From assembly GCA_030411725.1 (NCBI GenBank), contig MU839848.1, positions 186,001 through 250,000 of the forward strand: DNA of 64,000 nucleotides, written 5' to 3'. The position numbers and the translations under genes were made by a program. Positions 22,418 to 34,937 of the stretch are shown here, piece after piece; position 1 is the stretch's first letter, and every line of letters begins with the position of its first letter. This DNA comes from Echria macrotheca (lineage: Eukaryota; Ascomycota; Sordariomycetes; Sordariales; Schizotheciaceae). The notes beneath the pieces were generated by a model. The model was not told the origin of the DNA and made no database searches. It saw nothing but the letters and a program-made list of their open reading frames with translations.

Positions 22418-23537
22418 CGTGAGGAACGTAGCTAGGCAATGCAAGAATTGAGAGGCAAGGGCGGTGTTTCGACGAGGTGGCTCGGTGGAACCTGGACAAG
22501 TCAGTTCTGCAAGAAAGAACAGCGAAGCAAAACGTGGGAGTTATAAATAGACTGCGCATACCACGGAAATCGGTGCAGTCGGAGTTCCGAATGGAGAAGA
22601 GTAAGATATATATGGATGTATAGTTGGCAAAGAGAAAGGAGAGCGAGGGAGGTTTGGAGCCACGTTGGAGCTCCCAAAGCTGTCGTGTGCTTTTTGACAG
22701 CTTTCGCTCTGATTTTTGGACTAGCTGTTGGAATTGTGGGGTAGGTGAGCTAAGGTTTCAGGGGTCTCCAGGCGATTGGTTGTGCACACCAAGACCTGGA
22801 TACCTTTTATGGAAGTATCTTGCACATGACTTAAGATTTGGCATCAGAATAGATGTGGACCGGAGATGTCTAAACATCCAGAAACTCCTAAAGCTCTCTC
22901 ATTTACGTGTAATGTTGATTTAGGAGAAATAGGAAAACAGCTATAAGTGAGATATGTCCAATTAAACGGAAGTATGAAGATTCACCGGTACGAGTGAGAG
23001 CGGCTGGTACTTGTAACTACCCAGCGAAAAGACCGTGGACTCTCATCCGACCCAGGCACGCCCCACAGCGGGTGAATGATGTGATTTGGCGGGGTCGCAG
23101 TGGTAGGCGGGGCGGGGCCGGACATTCTCAAGAGTGTTACTCTCCGAGTAGATTTCAGTCCCTTTTTTTAACGTCTTTTTTGTCGCAGATTTCGTAGTCA
23201 TTCAATAAAATATGCACAGAGGTGAGACGGATCGCTCAGTTCCGATACAGCCTGAAGAAAATCCGGAATCCAAGAATCACTCAGAACAACGGTATGGCCC
23301 CCGGACTGAAAGATTTAATACTAAGGTAGACGGTTGAAGACTGTTGTAGAGGCAAGTACATTGATACGGAGGCAGTTGGTACACTGTATCCAGACTTAAC
23401 TCAACGGTGGACACTTATAGGCCGACTCAACGAGACTAGGTATCAAATAGGCTGCATCTAGTACAATTCAACACCCCGTGGGATCCTTACACGCCTCGAA
23501 TTTCGCCCCACAGGATTGTGTGGTCCTTCCTCTCAAC
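22418..23537. other. Intergenic, 1.1 kb
   Basis: snd1 promoter side and sod1 3' flank. A GC-rich patch lies at about 23080-23125 and T-rich runs follow it. No coding signal recognised. Confidence 0.6.
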
Positions 23538-24379
23538 TTACTGGGCGATGCCAATGACGCCTACGCATTGTCAGTTGCGTTCACAAACCGATGTGAGCCG
23601 GATTCGGCGAGTATATCTTACCACAAGCGGGGCGGGGTCCCGCATTTCCGGTCTTGAGGGACTCTTCGTTTCCGCCCTTGCCGAGATCGTCGGTACCGGC
23701 GTGGACGACAACAGTACGCTGAAACCATGTTAACTTTGCGATCCTGTCCGTTGCTGACTAACGTACTCCAATGACACTCTCGGGACCGATGAGCTTGACA
23801 AACTTATCGCTCACGGAACCCTTGGCATTGCCCTGGCCGTCGGTCGAGAGGTTTCCAAGGTCTCCAACATGGCGGACCTCATCTTCCGGGGCACCGTGAG
23901 TCTTGCCATGGGGGTTGACTATGAGCGCGACTGTTAGCCCACGAAGCCGCCCAAGCCGAACGGGGGGTAGTCGGTAGCATACAGTGCGGGCCGGCAGAAG
24001 TGCAGCCGTTGGTGTTGTCGCCAAAAGTGTGAATGTGCATGCCACGCTTGGCATTCGGATCGTTGCCGCTGATATCCCAGGTAATGGTGGTGGGGGAAGA
24101 CTCGGATTCCTGCTCGAAGGTGACGGTTCCGGTAACCTTGGAGTCACCACGGACAACAGCAACTGTTTCGGAGCAGAGTCAGCATGTCGTGTTGAAACCT
24201 AACAGCAAGAGTTCGATGACCATTGCAGAGCAGCCAGTTCGAAGTGTCTAGAGTGCTGGTTTCTTCATGGCTGCCGCCCATGTCGAGCATGGCCACCTCG
24301 ATCCTGGACTGATCTGCCCGGGGTGCGGGGCTTCGGCAACAACCCCTGGGAAAGAGAGCTTCTTACCGGCTTTGACCAT
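23538..24379 (-). CDS. sod1: Cu/Zn superoxide dismutase
   Basis: Converts superoxide to hydrogen peroxide and oxygen; mainly cytosolic. Five exons: 24367-24379, 23983-24162, 23767-23918, 23622-23718, 23538-23560, giving 154 aa, exactly the usual size. It begins MVKAVAVVRGDSKVTGTV, with copper and zinc ligands in GMHIHTFGD, AGPHFNPHGKTHG, HVGDLGN and VVVHAGTDDLG; the active-site Arg and C-terminal PACGVIGIAQ are present, as are the two disulphide cysteines (NGCTSAGPH and PACG). The first exon is 13 nt and the last 23 nt; introns run from 48 to 204 nt. The complete gene is hidden in a raw open-frame scan because no exon exceeds 180 nt. No presequence is seen. Confidence 0.97.
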
Positions 24380-26768
24380 TTTTGCGATCTTTCAAAACTA
24401 CAATTGATCGAGTAGACAATTCAGTGGGCGGATTGAAGATGAACAAGTTGAAAGCTTGAGTGAATGGGAGAGGAAACAATCAGGATTATCTACGAGCCGA
24501 AGAGGGGAGAGAGACGGAGCCCGAGGATCTTTCCTTGAAGTGGGGTTTGCGGGAATGACGAGAGCTTGCTGCAGGCCCAGTCAGAAGTCGATTTTAGAAA
24601 GGCAACCCCGCACTGCCGCTCGTCATCCTCAAGAGGGGGCGACTGGAAGCTTCGACGAATTGTACGCCCGCATAGCTTTCTCGTGTGGGCTAACATATTT
24701 CAACTCAAAGGAATATCCAAGAGAACATACTCGAGTACTTCGTACCTGACTGGGTGCCAGCTTCAGAGCAGGAATCCACTGGCCGTGCTGACGCATTGTC
24801 TTCTGCCTAGGGCCGTGTGTGCCTGTGATGAGTATTCGGAGTTGAGCGAGATCATCAGGGTGTGTCTTAGAAGCTGGAACCAGAGTTCTTTGGGCACTTT
24901 TACTCTAGAAAACAAATCTGTGAACTAGAGAACCAGAGGCATGGTGGTTCTCCTTATAGCCAATCCGGAACCGGCCTCTCGGCATCGCCAGAACTCGAAT
25001 CGGAATCTGCTCCCAGCTGGCGGGTAGCAAAAGATACGTGTGCTGTGTAGGGCTGCAGGCCGGCATGTTCCCTGAGCGAGACCAATCCATCCAGGGTCCT
25101 GAAGCATGCGGTCAAGAGCTAGTTATTGGGGCTCGGGCGGGAGTGACACGGAAAGGAGGTTGTGGAGGAACCTATCCTGTCGCACCATCACCGGTGCTTG
25201 ATTCTTGGATCATCCCAACATCATAGTAATTGATAGTAATTCGAGATTTTTTTCCAATGAACGTGCTGGGTAGGCAGGGCAAGTCCCTCTGAACCCGGGA
25301 AAAATCCAACCCTCAGTCGTCTCACAAAGCTGCTATAGAGTAGCGTGAGAGACTTGTAGTTGGGTACAAGAGAAACAAGGCACGGAATACCTGAGGTTGC
25401 GGCGGCGGGGCCAGGTTCGCGGTGGTCGTTGAGTTTGTTACGGCTCCAAAATGTTTCAACATGTCTTGCGCGAGTCGCTTGGCGTTCCATCTGTATGTTG
25501 AGATGCCAAGTCGTTGGCAGTCAAACTGTGGTTGGTTTATTTTCTCCCCCCAACCCTTCGTGATCGAGGCTCACGACAAATTCAGGGCCGCATCAAGGGC
25601 AGATGGCGCATCATTTGCGTTTTGCGTTGATGCATTCGGCAAATAATTCTTGGGATTACCGAGCGGCGACCAGTCATTTAGACTGCAGGTTTGGCGACCG
25701 AGGAAGTCCTGCGCCTGTGGGTTATTATTAAAGTCGTTTGTGGACTCGGTGTCGAAATCCTGTCCGAGGAAGGAAGGCCTGTGCTGTCTGCCTTGTCTGT
25801 GTCTCGGGCTCGATTCACCACCGAACTGTTGTTAGTCAAAAACCTTAAGATACGTTGAAACGGCCTCCCCGCAGTTCAGCGTGGTGGCGCAGAAGAAGCG
25901 TCGCCGGTTTCTGTCAAAAACGTCAAGACAGTGTTTGACAGTTGATACATGCTGGACTAGAAAAGCAAGGGTGTATTGCATGCATATTCTCCATAACAAG
26001 GCGTCTCGCCACCTGCTTTTATATCGCGAAAACAAAACACCTTCGGCTCGTCAGTCATGTAGTTTGCTAACAGGTACTCCCTTTTTTCGGTCAACCGTGA
26101 GTGTGCCGGATTGCCTCTGCCAGACGACAAGACCCCCAGCCTGATGTGGCTTGGCGCCTGGGCCTCACTTCTCTGCTCATCCTTGAACTCCCGACACCCA
26201 TCATTCGCCGTGCCGAAGTCGATTCCAACAAGAAGGCCAGAACGGGATTTTCGTCTGAGAATGCGCACCCAGCGCGTGGAAGCCTTGCCGTGCATTTTCC
26301 GCTGGTCTTGAATTTCCGGGGCGATTGAGGCATCAGCTTCGTCATCCATCAACTGCGGCAAGAGCCCCCAAGGCCTCCGAGCAAGCCACTGTCCCCACGG
26401 TCGACGCTCGCGAACTGCTCCACCTCAGACCCATCCGCGCCCTGTCTTCCCGATAGCGACTGGGACCCCTTATGTCTCAACGAAGGATTGCCCGGACCAT
26501 TTTCTAATCGGCGTGGCCCATTTCTCTCTTCGACGACAGCGAAGGCGAATGCCCGACTGGGCCCATTATCGATCCGCACCGGCGCGACGAGCCTTCCGAT
26601 GCGATCAGGCTAGGACGTCGCCGAATCGCCCATCTGTCACTTGTCGAGAGACCGGAAGCCGAACACAGCGCGAAGGGACAACAGGTCGCAGGTCTCGATC
26701 TGTTCGTCTCTGGCCGCGACCGCCCGTGATCGCCGCCTTGCCGGTCCAGTCTCGTCGACTCTAGCACA
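24380..26768. other. Intergenic, 2.4 kb, between divergent sod1 and rom2
   Basis: Shared upstream region of two divergent genes. Many short overlapping frames are present on both strands but no domain, tRNA or repeat was recognised. A long leader for rom2 is plausible. Confidence 0.6.
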
Positions 26769-29700
26769 ATGTCGTTCCGCAACGACGATTCGCGCCGATA
26801 CGGCCATGTCCCGCCCGCACAATATCCAGTCGCGGGGTCTTCCCAGGACCAGTCTGCGAGACGCTCGAGTTTTAACAACGGGGACGATGCGGGTTTCTTC
26901 GACCAGGCCTCGAATCGCGTCCAGATTCCCTCGTACCAAGCGAATAGCGGACGTGCCGAAGAGGAGCTCTTCATCACTAGCCCGACGATTGATCAGCAAT
27001 CCCCTCCCCCACGTCCGGCCTACAACACCCAGCATGTAGCGCAACACATCGCGACGGCTGGCTACCAGTCTCAGTCCGCCTACCAGCCAACCCAAACGCC
27101 GTCCGCGTACAACCCCCAGCAATTTGCCCGCTCGCAATCGACATCTGCTGCGTCCCACGCATACCATCCCGGTCCACCGGCGAGATACCCCACGGCGGCA
27201 AGTCCTACAGCCTACAACTCGCCGCCGTCAAGCTATACGCCACAGGCATACAACCCGGCGGCCTACGCGAACACCAACAGCAGTCTTCCCCATCGCCAGG
27301 CGACCGTGGCAGGATACGGCAACTACGGTTATAGTTACAGCTCGCCTGCAGTGCCGCAGGCGGCGTCGGCGTACGGCCATGCCTCGGGTTCTGCTTATAG
27401 CGCATCGCAGTACGCCCAAGCACCGACATCACCTCCTCAACCAGCTTATGAGCCTGCCATGCACAGCCCACAGTATACACCGTCCGCCGCTCCATCAGCC
27501 CTCTCACCCTCCTACGACCAGACCTACCACTCGTCCTACGGTAGTCAGCAATACCTGTCTTCCCAGGCATCGAATGGAGGCAGTCCGAACCCGAATACAT
27601 ACGCTCCCTCGACGAGCCAGGCGCCCTATCCGGTTTACTCGCAGATACCTGTGGGGCCCGCTTATTCCGCGACAGACTCGAACAGTTATGTCAACCGGGC
27701 ATCGCGATCGAATTCCCACGAGTCGCCGCTTCCTTCTCCTCCGACCCAATCGCAGATCTCTTCCGGTGGCCTGCAGAGGCATCCTACTAACGCCCCGCTT
27801 CCGAGTCGTCCGATAGACGATATTCCCGATGTGTCTCGTTGGAGGTCTGGCAGCCGGGATAGTGACAACGACCCTCAGATCACACAGGAGAGTCTGATTC
27901 AGGATATTGTTTCGGATCTTGGCGTTGCCCCCCATGGCCATCGTCCCCGGCCTGTCAACGGTAGTGTACCGGGGGATGACTTGGATATGCTTAGGCGGTA
28001 CAATTCAACTGCAACAACGATCGACGCCGGCTCGAGCTCTGTGGGGGTTGGGCGACATGGGTCCAGCGCATCAACTCTCAACAGGAATGATATTCGAACA
28101 ACATTTGGACATGAGGATGACGACTATGAGAGCGACCCCGAGGGAGCTGCTGGGCTGTTGGCAATGCAAGACGATTTGGATGATAGGCGGTTTGGCGGCG
28201 CGTCCGTCCCTTTTCACATGGGGCCACCAGCTCCCCAACAGACGGGCCCGACGCACTTGTCGCCTACTAGAGAGGAGGCGAGTTCCGACAGCGACTTTGG
28301 TGGTATGGACCTTGGGCTGTACGGCGGAGGGTATGCCGGGAACTTGCAGTACGGCACCGAGGTCGGTTCTCCGCCAGCTACGGTCTCGACGTTTGACGGC
28401 AGTCGGCCACTACCACACCCGCAAAGCCGAAGTGGTGATTATGCCGTCTTTTCGGAAGCATCGGTCGATTACGGCGGAACTGGCGGCCTCCAGGCACCCC
28501 AAGTTCATCGTCTCAGCTTTGATGAAGGAGATGAGCAGGCGTCTATCCATTCGCGGCAGAGTGGCAGCGAGTCACCCCTCAAGGAAGACTACCCAGATAT
28601 GTTTTATCATCCTGGCCTTACCAATCGGCCGCTGCCGGCGCTTCCACCGGAGTTGGGGAACTCGCTTGCTCCGGCGCAATCACCACACCGTGCATCGTAC
28701 CAACCTCCTTACCCTTCCAACAGCGAGTCGAGGCTATCGTATGCCGAGGATGCCTACCAAGCTCACCTTTCCAGCCAGCAGTACCCGGAGCGATCTATCT
28801 CTCTCTCTAGCCACAGCCATACTCCTCCGATTCAGACACCGGCAAGGTCTAGGACAGATGCAGCGGAGGAGCGTAGGAAGGCAATGAAGCACATGGCGCA
28901 CCAGCTACCCAGCCAGCCCGGAACTCACTACGAGGGCTACGAGACAGGCACTGCGCCATCTTTGGCCGCTTATGATATGATAACTTTGCCTACGGGTAGG
29001 AGGAAGAAGTTCACTCCCTCGAAACTGACGAGCGAGGAGCTCCTGCGATGCAAGGAACCATGGGCACTGAGCGGTATCACGGCATGGATCCGGGAGATGG
29101 CGGAAGGCGAGCCGGATCTTAAGAGGAAGTCCATTGAAGAAGGGGTCCTCAGGCTATTCACGTTCACGGTGCCGACCATGAACGTTGCTGACGCGGAATC
29201 CTTGAGCGCTTCGGTCGTCGACACCATGTTCGCGGCCGGTATCCTAATACCTGAAGAAGAGTGGGTCAAGTTTGGCTCCGGCCAACTGTCAGGAGTCCTC
29301 TGGCAGTTGACGGGGCACGGCTGCTATGCCCCTAAGCTTCACGAAAATGAAGAGCAAGCTCCGAGGCTTCACGACAACGGCGTACCCGTCCGCTGCTATT
29401 CGAATCACTGCGGCAGAACGTTAAAGAAGGCGAACCTTGACAACATGATGTCTGAGGAGGATCCGGTATCTCTCGACTGGGCGAGCTTCTTCAACGTTCC
29501 CGTTGAGGTGCAGAAAGAGAAAGGCAAGAAAGAGGTCGAGAGACAGAATGTCCTCCACGAGATTGTCACCGGTGAAGAGGATTACATGGGCCAGCTCGAC
29601 GTTCTCCGCGTGTTGTACAGAGACCAGCTTCGGGGCTGGGAGCCGCCAATCATCGCACCTAACAGGAGGGATGGGTTTCTGGAGGAGGTGTTTGGCAAGG

Positions 29701-32040
29701 TGGACGCAGTTCAGCAGATCAACAAGGAGCATCTTCTCGCCCAGCTCAAGTACCGCCAGCAGGAGCAGGGGCCCTGGATCGTTGGTTTCAGTGACCTGTT
29801 CAGAGAGTGGATCCGAAAAGCCAGACCGGTCTACATCGAGTATTGTTCGGCCTTCCCACATGCCTCATACTCTATCCGCAAAGAGGCCAACAGGAATGTT
29901 CTCTTCCGGCAGTTCCTGGACATGGTCAGAGAACATCCGAGGTCCCGGCGTCTGGAGTGGACCACGTTTGTTAAGGCTCCGATCACTCGCCTTCAGAGAT
30001 ATGGCTTGTTGCTGGACACCGTCAAGAAGAATATGGTGGGCGAAAGCGAAGAGAAGGCCAATCTCATCAGAGCATTAGAGGAGATCAAGGCAGTCACTCA
30101 CGAGTGCGACGAAAAAGTAGCTGAGGAGACCAAGAAGGTGGAACTGCGCGAGCTGCAGCATATGCTCGTCCTCCGGCCCGGATTCCAATCTGTTCTCAAT
30201 CTCGACCATCTCGGAAGAGAGCTGCTGAAGCAGGGCGAACTGCAGAGGGCAGGCTCAAAGGGCATGCGGTTGGTCGACATATACGCATTGCTGTTTGATC
30301 ACTATTTTATCTTGGCCAAGACTGTGGTGCAGAAGGACGGGAGGAGCGGCAAGAAGTACGACGTTTCCAAAGAAGTGAGCCCTGTCGTTCCAACATTGAC
30401 GAAAGCCTGCTGACCTTGACTAGCCTATTCCTATGCCGCTTCTCTTTCTTGAGAGCACGGATGACGATCCGGTAAGCAAGCAGAAGGGCATCACGGCACC
30501 CTTGGGGCGAACGACGGCGGTGACCGGATCGGGGACGCAGCTTAACAAGACGATCTCTAATGGAGTGGGTCGCCCCGGTCTTGAACACGCGACAACGGGA
30601 TCCTCTATCGGCTCGCTGAGCACTGTCACCCGCCTCCCAACGGGCGGCTCCGATGACGCCAGGACGTCTTATCCTTTCAAAATCAAGCACCTGGGCCACG
30701 AGATATATACCTTGCATTGTTCCACCGTCGCAGACCGCGCAGCTTGGTGCCAAGCGATCATAGACGCAAAGACCAGGCACGCTCGGGCACTGCATGCGCA
30801 AAACGCCGAACCGTTCCGTTTGCGCGTTCTCTCAGACGGAGCGTTCGCATACGAAGTCAACCCCAGTGCGGCGAAACAGCAGCCCGTGTCGATTCGGGGT
30901 ACCCCGCTGGACAGAGCCATCCGGGAGATGGAAAAGGTCTATGGGCCAGGAAGGGGACCTCCGCCGGTGTGCCGAGCACAAGTCAACTGTGCTACGGCAT
31001 TCACGGCATTTGGGAAGTCGATGATTGCCATCGGCACCGACTACGGCGTTTATATTTCGGAGGCTTCGAATCCGCGTGGGTGGAGTCGGTCGGTCCAACT
31101 CGTGAAGGTGACGCAGATTGCTGTCCTTGAGGACTTCTCGGTCTGCCTCTTCATCGCGGACAAGGCGCTGTTATCGTATCCGCTGGAAACGGTGGTGCCC
31201 GTGTCTAATTTCCCGGCGCCGGCCCACGACAATTCGCGGCGGGCACCGCAACGGCTCGCCAAAGATGTCGCATTCTTTGCCACGGCGCGCATGAAGGACA
31301 GGATGCTGCTGTTCTACAAGCGCAAGGAGGGCATGCACAATACCTTTAGGGTTCTCGAGCCGGTCTTCCAGAAGGCGACGGAGAAGAAGACGAGGTTATT
31401 TGGCGGGCGGAGAAGCGGCCCCGGCAGCACCGAGTCGTTCCGGGATTTCGACGAATTCTACATTCCGGCAGAGTGCTACTCGCTCAACTTGTTCCAGACG
31501 TACATTGCGGTGGCCTCGGCCAAGGGGTTCGAGATGCTGACGCTGGACAAGAAGCAGACGCAGTCGATCCCGCGCGATCTCAACCTGCCGGCCATTGCTA
31601 ATATCGCGTCGCGCATCAAGGACCAGCGGCCACTGGGCATGTTCAGGCTGAACGACCAGGAGTTCCTGCTGACGTACGAGGACTGTGCGGTGTATGTGGA
31701 CAAGCACGGTGAGATCAGCCGAACACTCATCATGGAGTACTCGGGCAAACAGAAGAAAGCCAAGGCGGCGACCATGTTTGGGCAGTACCTCGTGCTGTTC
31801 AACGAGGACTACGTCGAGGTCAGAAATGCGGAGAACGGGCGGCTCAGGCAGATTATCGCGGGGCGCGACGTCAGATGTCTGGACTATGGGTTTAGAGGGC
31901 CCACGGGCAACGGATCGGAGCCACCGGTGGGGCAGGATTCCAAGGGGACGGTCAAGATATGCATGAACCACCCCGAGGTGTTGGGCCAACAGATTGTGCT
32001 GGAGATGGTGCTGAATGACGGGCACGCCGAGAAGAGCTGA
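26769..32040 (+). CDS. rom2: ROM2-type Rho guanine nucleotide exchange factor
   Basis: Exons 26769-30374 and 30424-32040 (49-nt intron, GTGAGC donor, TAG acceptor, phase 0) give 1740 aa. The first 740 residues are disordered and Tyr/Ser/Pro/Gln-rich (many AY, QPAY and SQY repeats), with possible phosphosites. A DEP domain follows (about 745-860, KFTPSKLTSEELL to GHGCYAPKL). The RhoGEF/DH domain (about 924-1110) includes LHEIVTGEEDYMGQLDVL, RKEANRNVLFRQFLD and the signature KAPITRLQRYGLLLD. A PH domain (about 1145-1310) is interrupted by the intron, and a citron-homology domain (about 1380-1700) completes the layout. This is the Rom1/Rom2 order; the yeast proteins activate Rho1 at the plasma membrane and drive cell-wall integrity signalling. 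The start ATG has a good context (CACAATG). Confidence 0.96.
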
Positions 32041-32764
32041 GGAGTGAAGGGCGGGTCAGGGTGCCAGGGGCATTTCCATGGCTATCTAGGGCATGGATGG
32101 GTTTGGATTGTACTAAGATGATGACTGGCGGTGATTGGGGTATATGGATGGGGCGGGAAAATGAGTGTGTTGGGGTTGGAGGATATGCGAATGATTCCCT
32201 ACGATTGTTATGTGTATGTTTGAATGGTTCCTTTTCCAAAGGGTTTTGCATGGCGTTGAGTAGGTTAGGAGTTTTTGGCAATTTCGATACGGTATTGATA
32301 GTTGCGACGAGCTCAATGCTAGGCAAGCCTCACCAACCAGCGCGTTCTCGTACGAGAGACTATATGTATGTGACTAAGGCTGCAGGAGAGGAAGCGGTTG
32401 AAGATATGCATCTATGCGGTTTGAGCGCCCCGGCGACTGAGTAGCAAGCAATCAAAGCTGGCCAATGGGAAGCCAAGGCTTAGCAAAATGTGACGGAATC
32501 GGGGTTTTAAAGCAAATCAAGACAGAAACCTCAACGGTTCTTGAACTTGAACAAAACCATGATTGCAACCAGCAACTGACCGAAGATCAACAACCCATCT
32601 GAGCCTCGATGGTAGACCACGCCTGTCATTTACAATGACCACAGCGATATGTAACAGCCGACCGCCTTGACTCAACCCGACACCGTTTCTTCATCCTCGA
32701 CCTGGTCTTTTGCAACAGTCGAGTTACACTTTCACAACTAACATACCCCCGACAAAACACTCCG
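32041..32764. other. Intergenic, rom2 3' flank and mtg1 promoter
   Basis: No gene recognised. Confidence 0.6.
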
Positions 32765-34075
32765 ATGTCCACAGTCCAGTCCGCCACGGCAGCGGCCGCC
32801 GTGGCCAAGAGCGCCATCAGCTTGACGGCCGGCGCTGGAGCGGCCTTTGTGCCGCGGCAGACATTCGACGTGTCGTCGTCCATCACGCGGTCCTACTACC
32901 TAGGCCACCACCACGCCGCCCTGGGCCGCATGCGCCAGATGCTGTCCAACGTCGGCCTGATCATCGAGTGCCGCGACTTCCGCGTCCCGCTGACGTCGTG
33001 GAACCCGCTGCTGGAGCGGTCGCTGGCCGCCAACCCGGCCGAGCGCGCCCGCATCATCGTCTACACCAAGCGCGACCTCGGGCCAAGCGACGGGTCGGCA
33101 GCGGCCGCCGCCAGTAACGGCCAGTCCAGCGCCGAGGTCATCCGGACGCTGCGCGCCTTTCACGCGCAGCACTCGCACGCCGCTGCCGTCGTGTTCCTCG
33201 GCTCCGGCCCGCGCGACGACAACCTCTACGACATGATGCGCAAGAGCAAGCGCGGCAACGACCACCGCGGCAGCTCCTCGTCACTATCATCCTCAAGCGC
33301 TGCCGCGGCGGCGGCGGGTGACAACCGCCTCCTCGAGGCCATCAAGACGGTCGCCCGCGAGCGCGACGCACTCACCGGCCTGCGCGCCATGGTGGTCGGC
33401 ATGCCCAACGCGGGCAAGAGCACGCTGCTCAACCGGCTGCGCGCGCGGGGCATGGGCCTGCCCAAGGCGGCGCGGACGGGCGCGCAGCCGGGCGTGACGC
33501 GCAAGCTGGGCACGCCGGTGCGCATCGCGCCGGCCGAGGGGTCCGCCGTGCCCGGGTCCGAGGGCTTGGGGGAGGGCGTCTTCGTCGTCGACACGCCCGG
33601 CGTGTTTGTCCCCTACGTCTCGGCGCCCGAGGACATGCTCAAGCTCGCGCTGGTCGGCTGCGTCAAGGACGGGCTCGTCCCCGCCGTCTCGGTGGCCGAT
33701 TATTTGCTGTTCCACCTCAACCGCGTCGACCCGTCTGTCTATGTCAGTCGCTTCTGCGCCGATACTGGCGGTCCGACCAACGACGTCCATGAATTCCTGC
33801 GCGCCGTGGCCACGCGCACCGGCAAGCTGCGCAGGGGCGGCCAGCTCAGCCTCGAGAATGCCGCCGAGTGGGTCGTCCAGGAGTGGCGGCGCGGCGCGCT
33901 CGGCCGGTTCCTCCTCGACACGGTCACGCCCGATACGCTGGCCGATATGGTTCGCAGGGCGGACGAGCCGGCGCTGAGCATGAACCAGGCGCGCAAGAAG
34001 GAGAAGGAGGCGAGGAAGATGAGGAGCGAGATGAAGAGGTTGGGCGGCGGGGGCGTGGATGCTCCGGCGGCGTAG
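32765..34075 (+). CDS. mtg1: Mitochondrial ribosome-assembly GTPase MTG1 (circularly permuted)
   Basis: Intronless, 436 aa. GTPase motifs occur in permuted order: G4 (TKRD, about residue 100) comes first, then G1 GMPNAGKS (about 215), then G3 DTPG (about 278), which marks the YlqF/MTG1 group. The N-terminal ITRSYYLGHHHAALGRMRQML and IIECRDFRVPLTSWNP match MTG1, a matrix-side inner-membrane GTPase for large mitochondrial ribosomal subunit assembly. Ala/Ser runs around residues 115-125 and 163-185 are insertions relative to bacterial YlqF. The C-terminal domain ends in a Lys/Arg/Glu helix (MNQARKKEKEARKMRSEMK). The gene has very high third-position GC, which creates long open frames on the opposite strand. 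N-terminal targeting is plausible but not strongly amphipathic. Confidence 0.95.
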   Translation: MSTVQSATAAAAVAKSAISLTAGAGAAFVPRQTFDVSSSITRSYYLGHHHAALGRMRQMLSNVGLIIECRDFRVPLTSWNPLLERSLAANPAERARIIVYTKRDLGPSDGSAAAAASNGQSSAEVIRTLRAFHAQHSHAAAVVFLGSGPRDDNLYDMMRKSKRGNDHRGSSSSLSSSSAAAAAAGDNRLLEAIKTVARERDALTGLRAMVVGMPNAGKSTLLNRLRARGMGLPKAARTGAQPGVTRKLGTPVRIAPAEGSAVPGSEGLGEGVFVVDTPGVFVPYVSAPEDMLKLALVGCVKDGLVPAVSVADYLLFHLNRVDPSVYVSRFCADTGGPTNDVHEFLRAVATRTGKLRRGGQLSLENAAEWVVQEWRRGALGRFLLDTVTPDTLADMVRRADEPALSMNQARKKEKEARKMRSEMKRLGGGGVDAPAA

Positions 34076-34937
34076 ATGATAAATACCAGAGTGTATATAT
34101 ACCTGTACAACACAACCATGTTCGGCGCAACAGGGGGACACATTACATAGACATAGACACAGCATAGACCATTCATTGACGATACCCCATCTTATTACCT
34201 GAGACTAGATATCTAGATATCTTTCTGCGGCACACACACAAGAAGCCATGGATAGTAGACTCGAAATGATGTATCAAACATGTATACATGTGTCATGCAT
34301 CATAGTGTATTTTGAATATGAGCAAAAATGATCATCTACAGAGAGGATATCGACACAACATACACAGTTAAGAAAGAACATGAAGTAAAACGTCCACGCG
34401 GTATTCGCATACCGCCCTTTTGGAGGAGGATCGTGCTTCTAGAAAAAAACCACCCACCCACCCACGCCCCGTAGAAACACGTGTATATGAACAAGCTTCC
34501 TTCCCGACTGCCTCCTTTTCCCTTTTCTCGTGACACCAACAAACTATCAGCCCTGTCCCACCCTCGTCATCGCTAAAGGATAAAATGCTGAGGAGGGGGA
34601 GCGTTCTTTTTGTGTGTGAGAATGACACCAATGCGGGGAGAAGAAAAGTTATGTGCAGAAGAAGATGTCGTTATTCGCCTCCCTTTTCGAGCGGGTTCCT
34701 CTCTTGCCATCATCATTTCCCATACCAAACACCGTCCGTCCTATGTCGCGCCAGCTCAACCCAACCCGGCCACTCCGAGTGACAGAGAAAAATGCAACCA
34801 GGATATCGCATCAAGATTTTTTTTAGCAGAGGAGCCTCCGATGTGAACCACACCCCAAACGCCATGTGACCATGCAGACAGACCATTACCGACAGCCCCA
34901 AGTCACCGCAGCCGACGGGACAAGAGACGAAAAAATA
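34076..34937. other. Intergenic between convergent mtg1 and cti6
   Basis: 3' flanks of two convergent genes; relatively AT-rich. No gene recognised. Confidence 0.6.

Noticed and set aside
33293..34165. 290-codon minus-strand frame
   Set aside because: Antisense shadow of mtg1.
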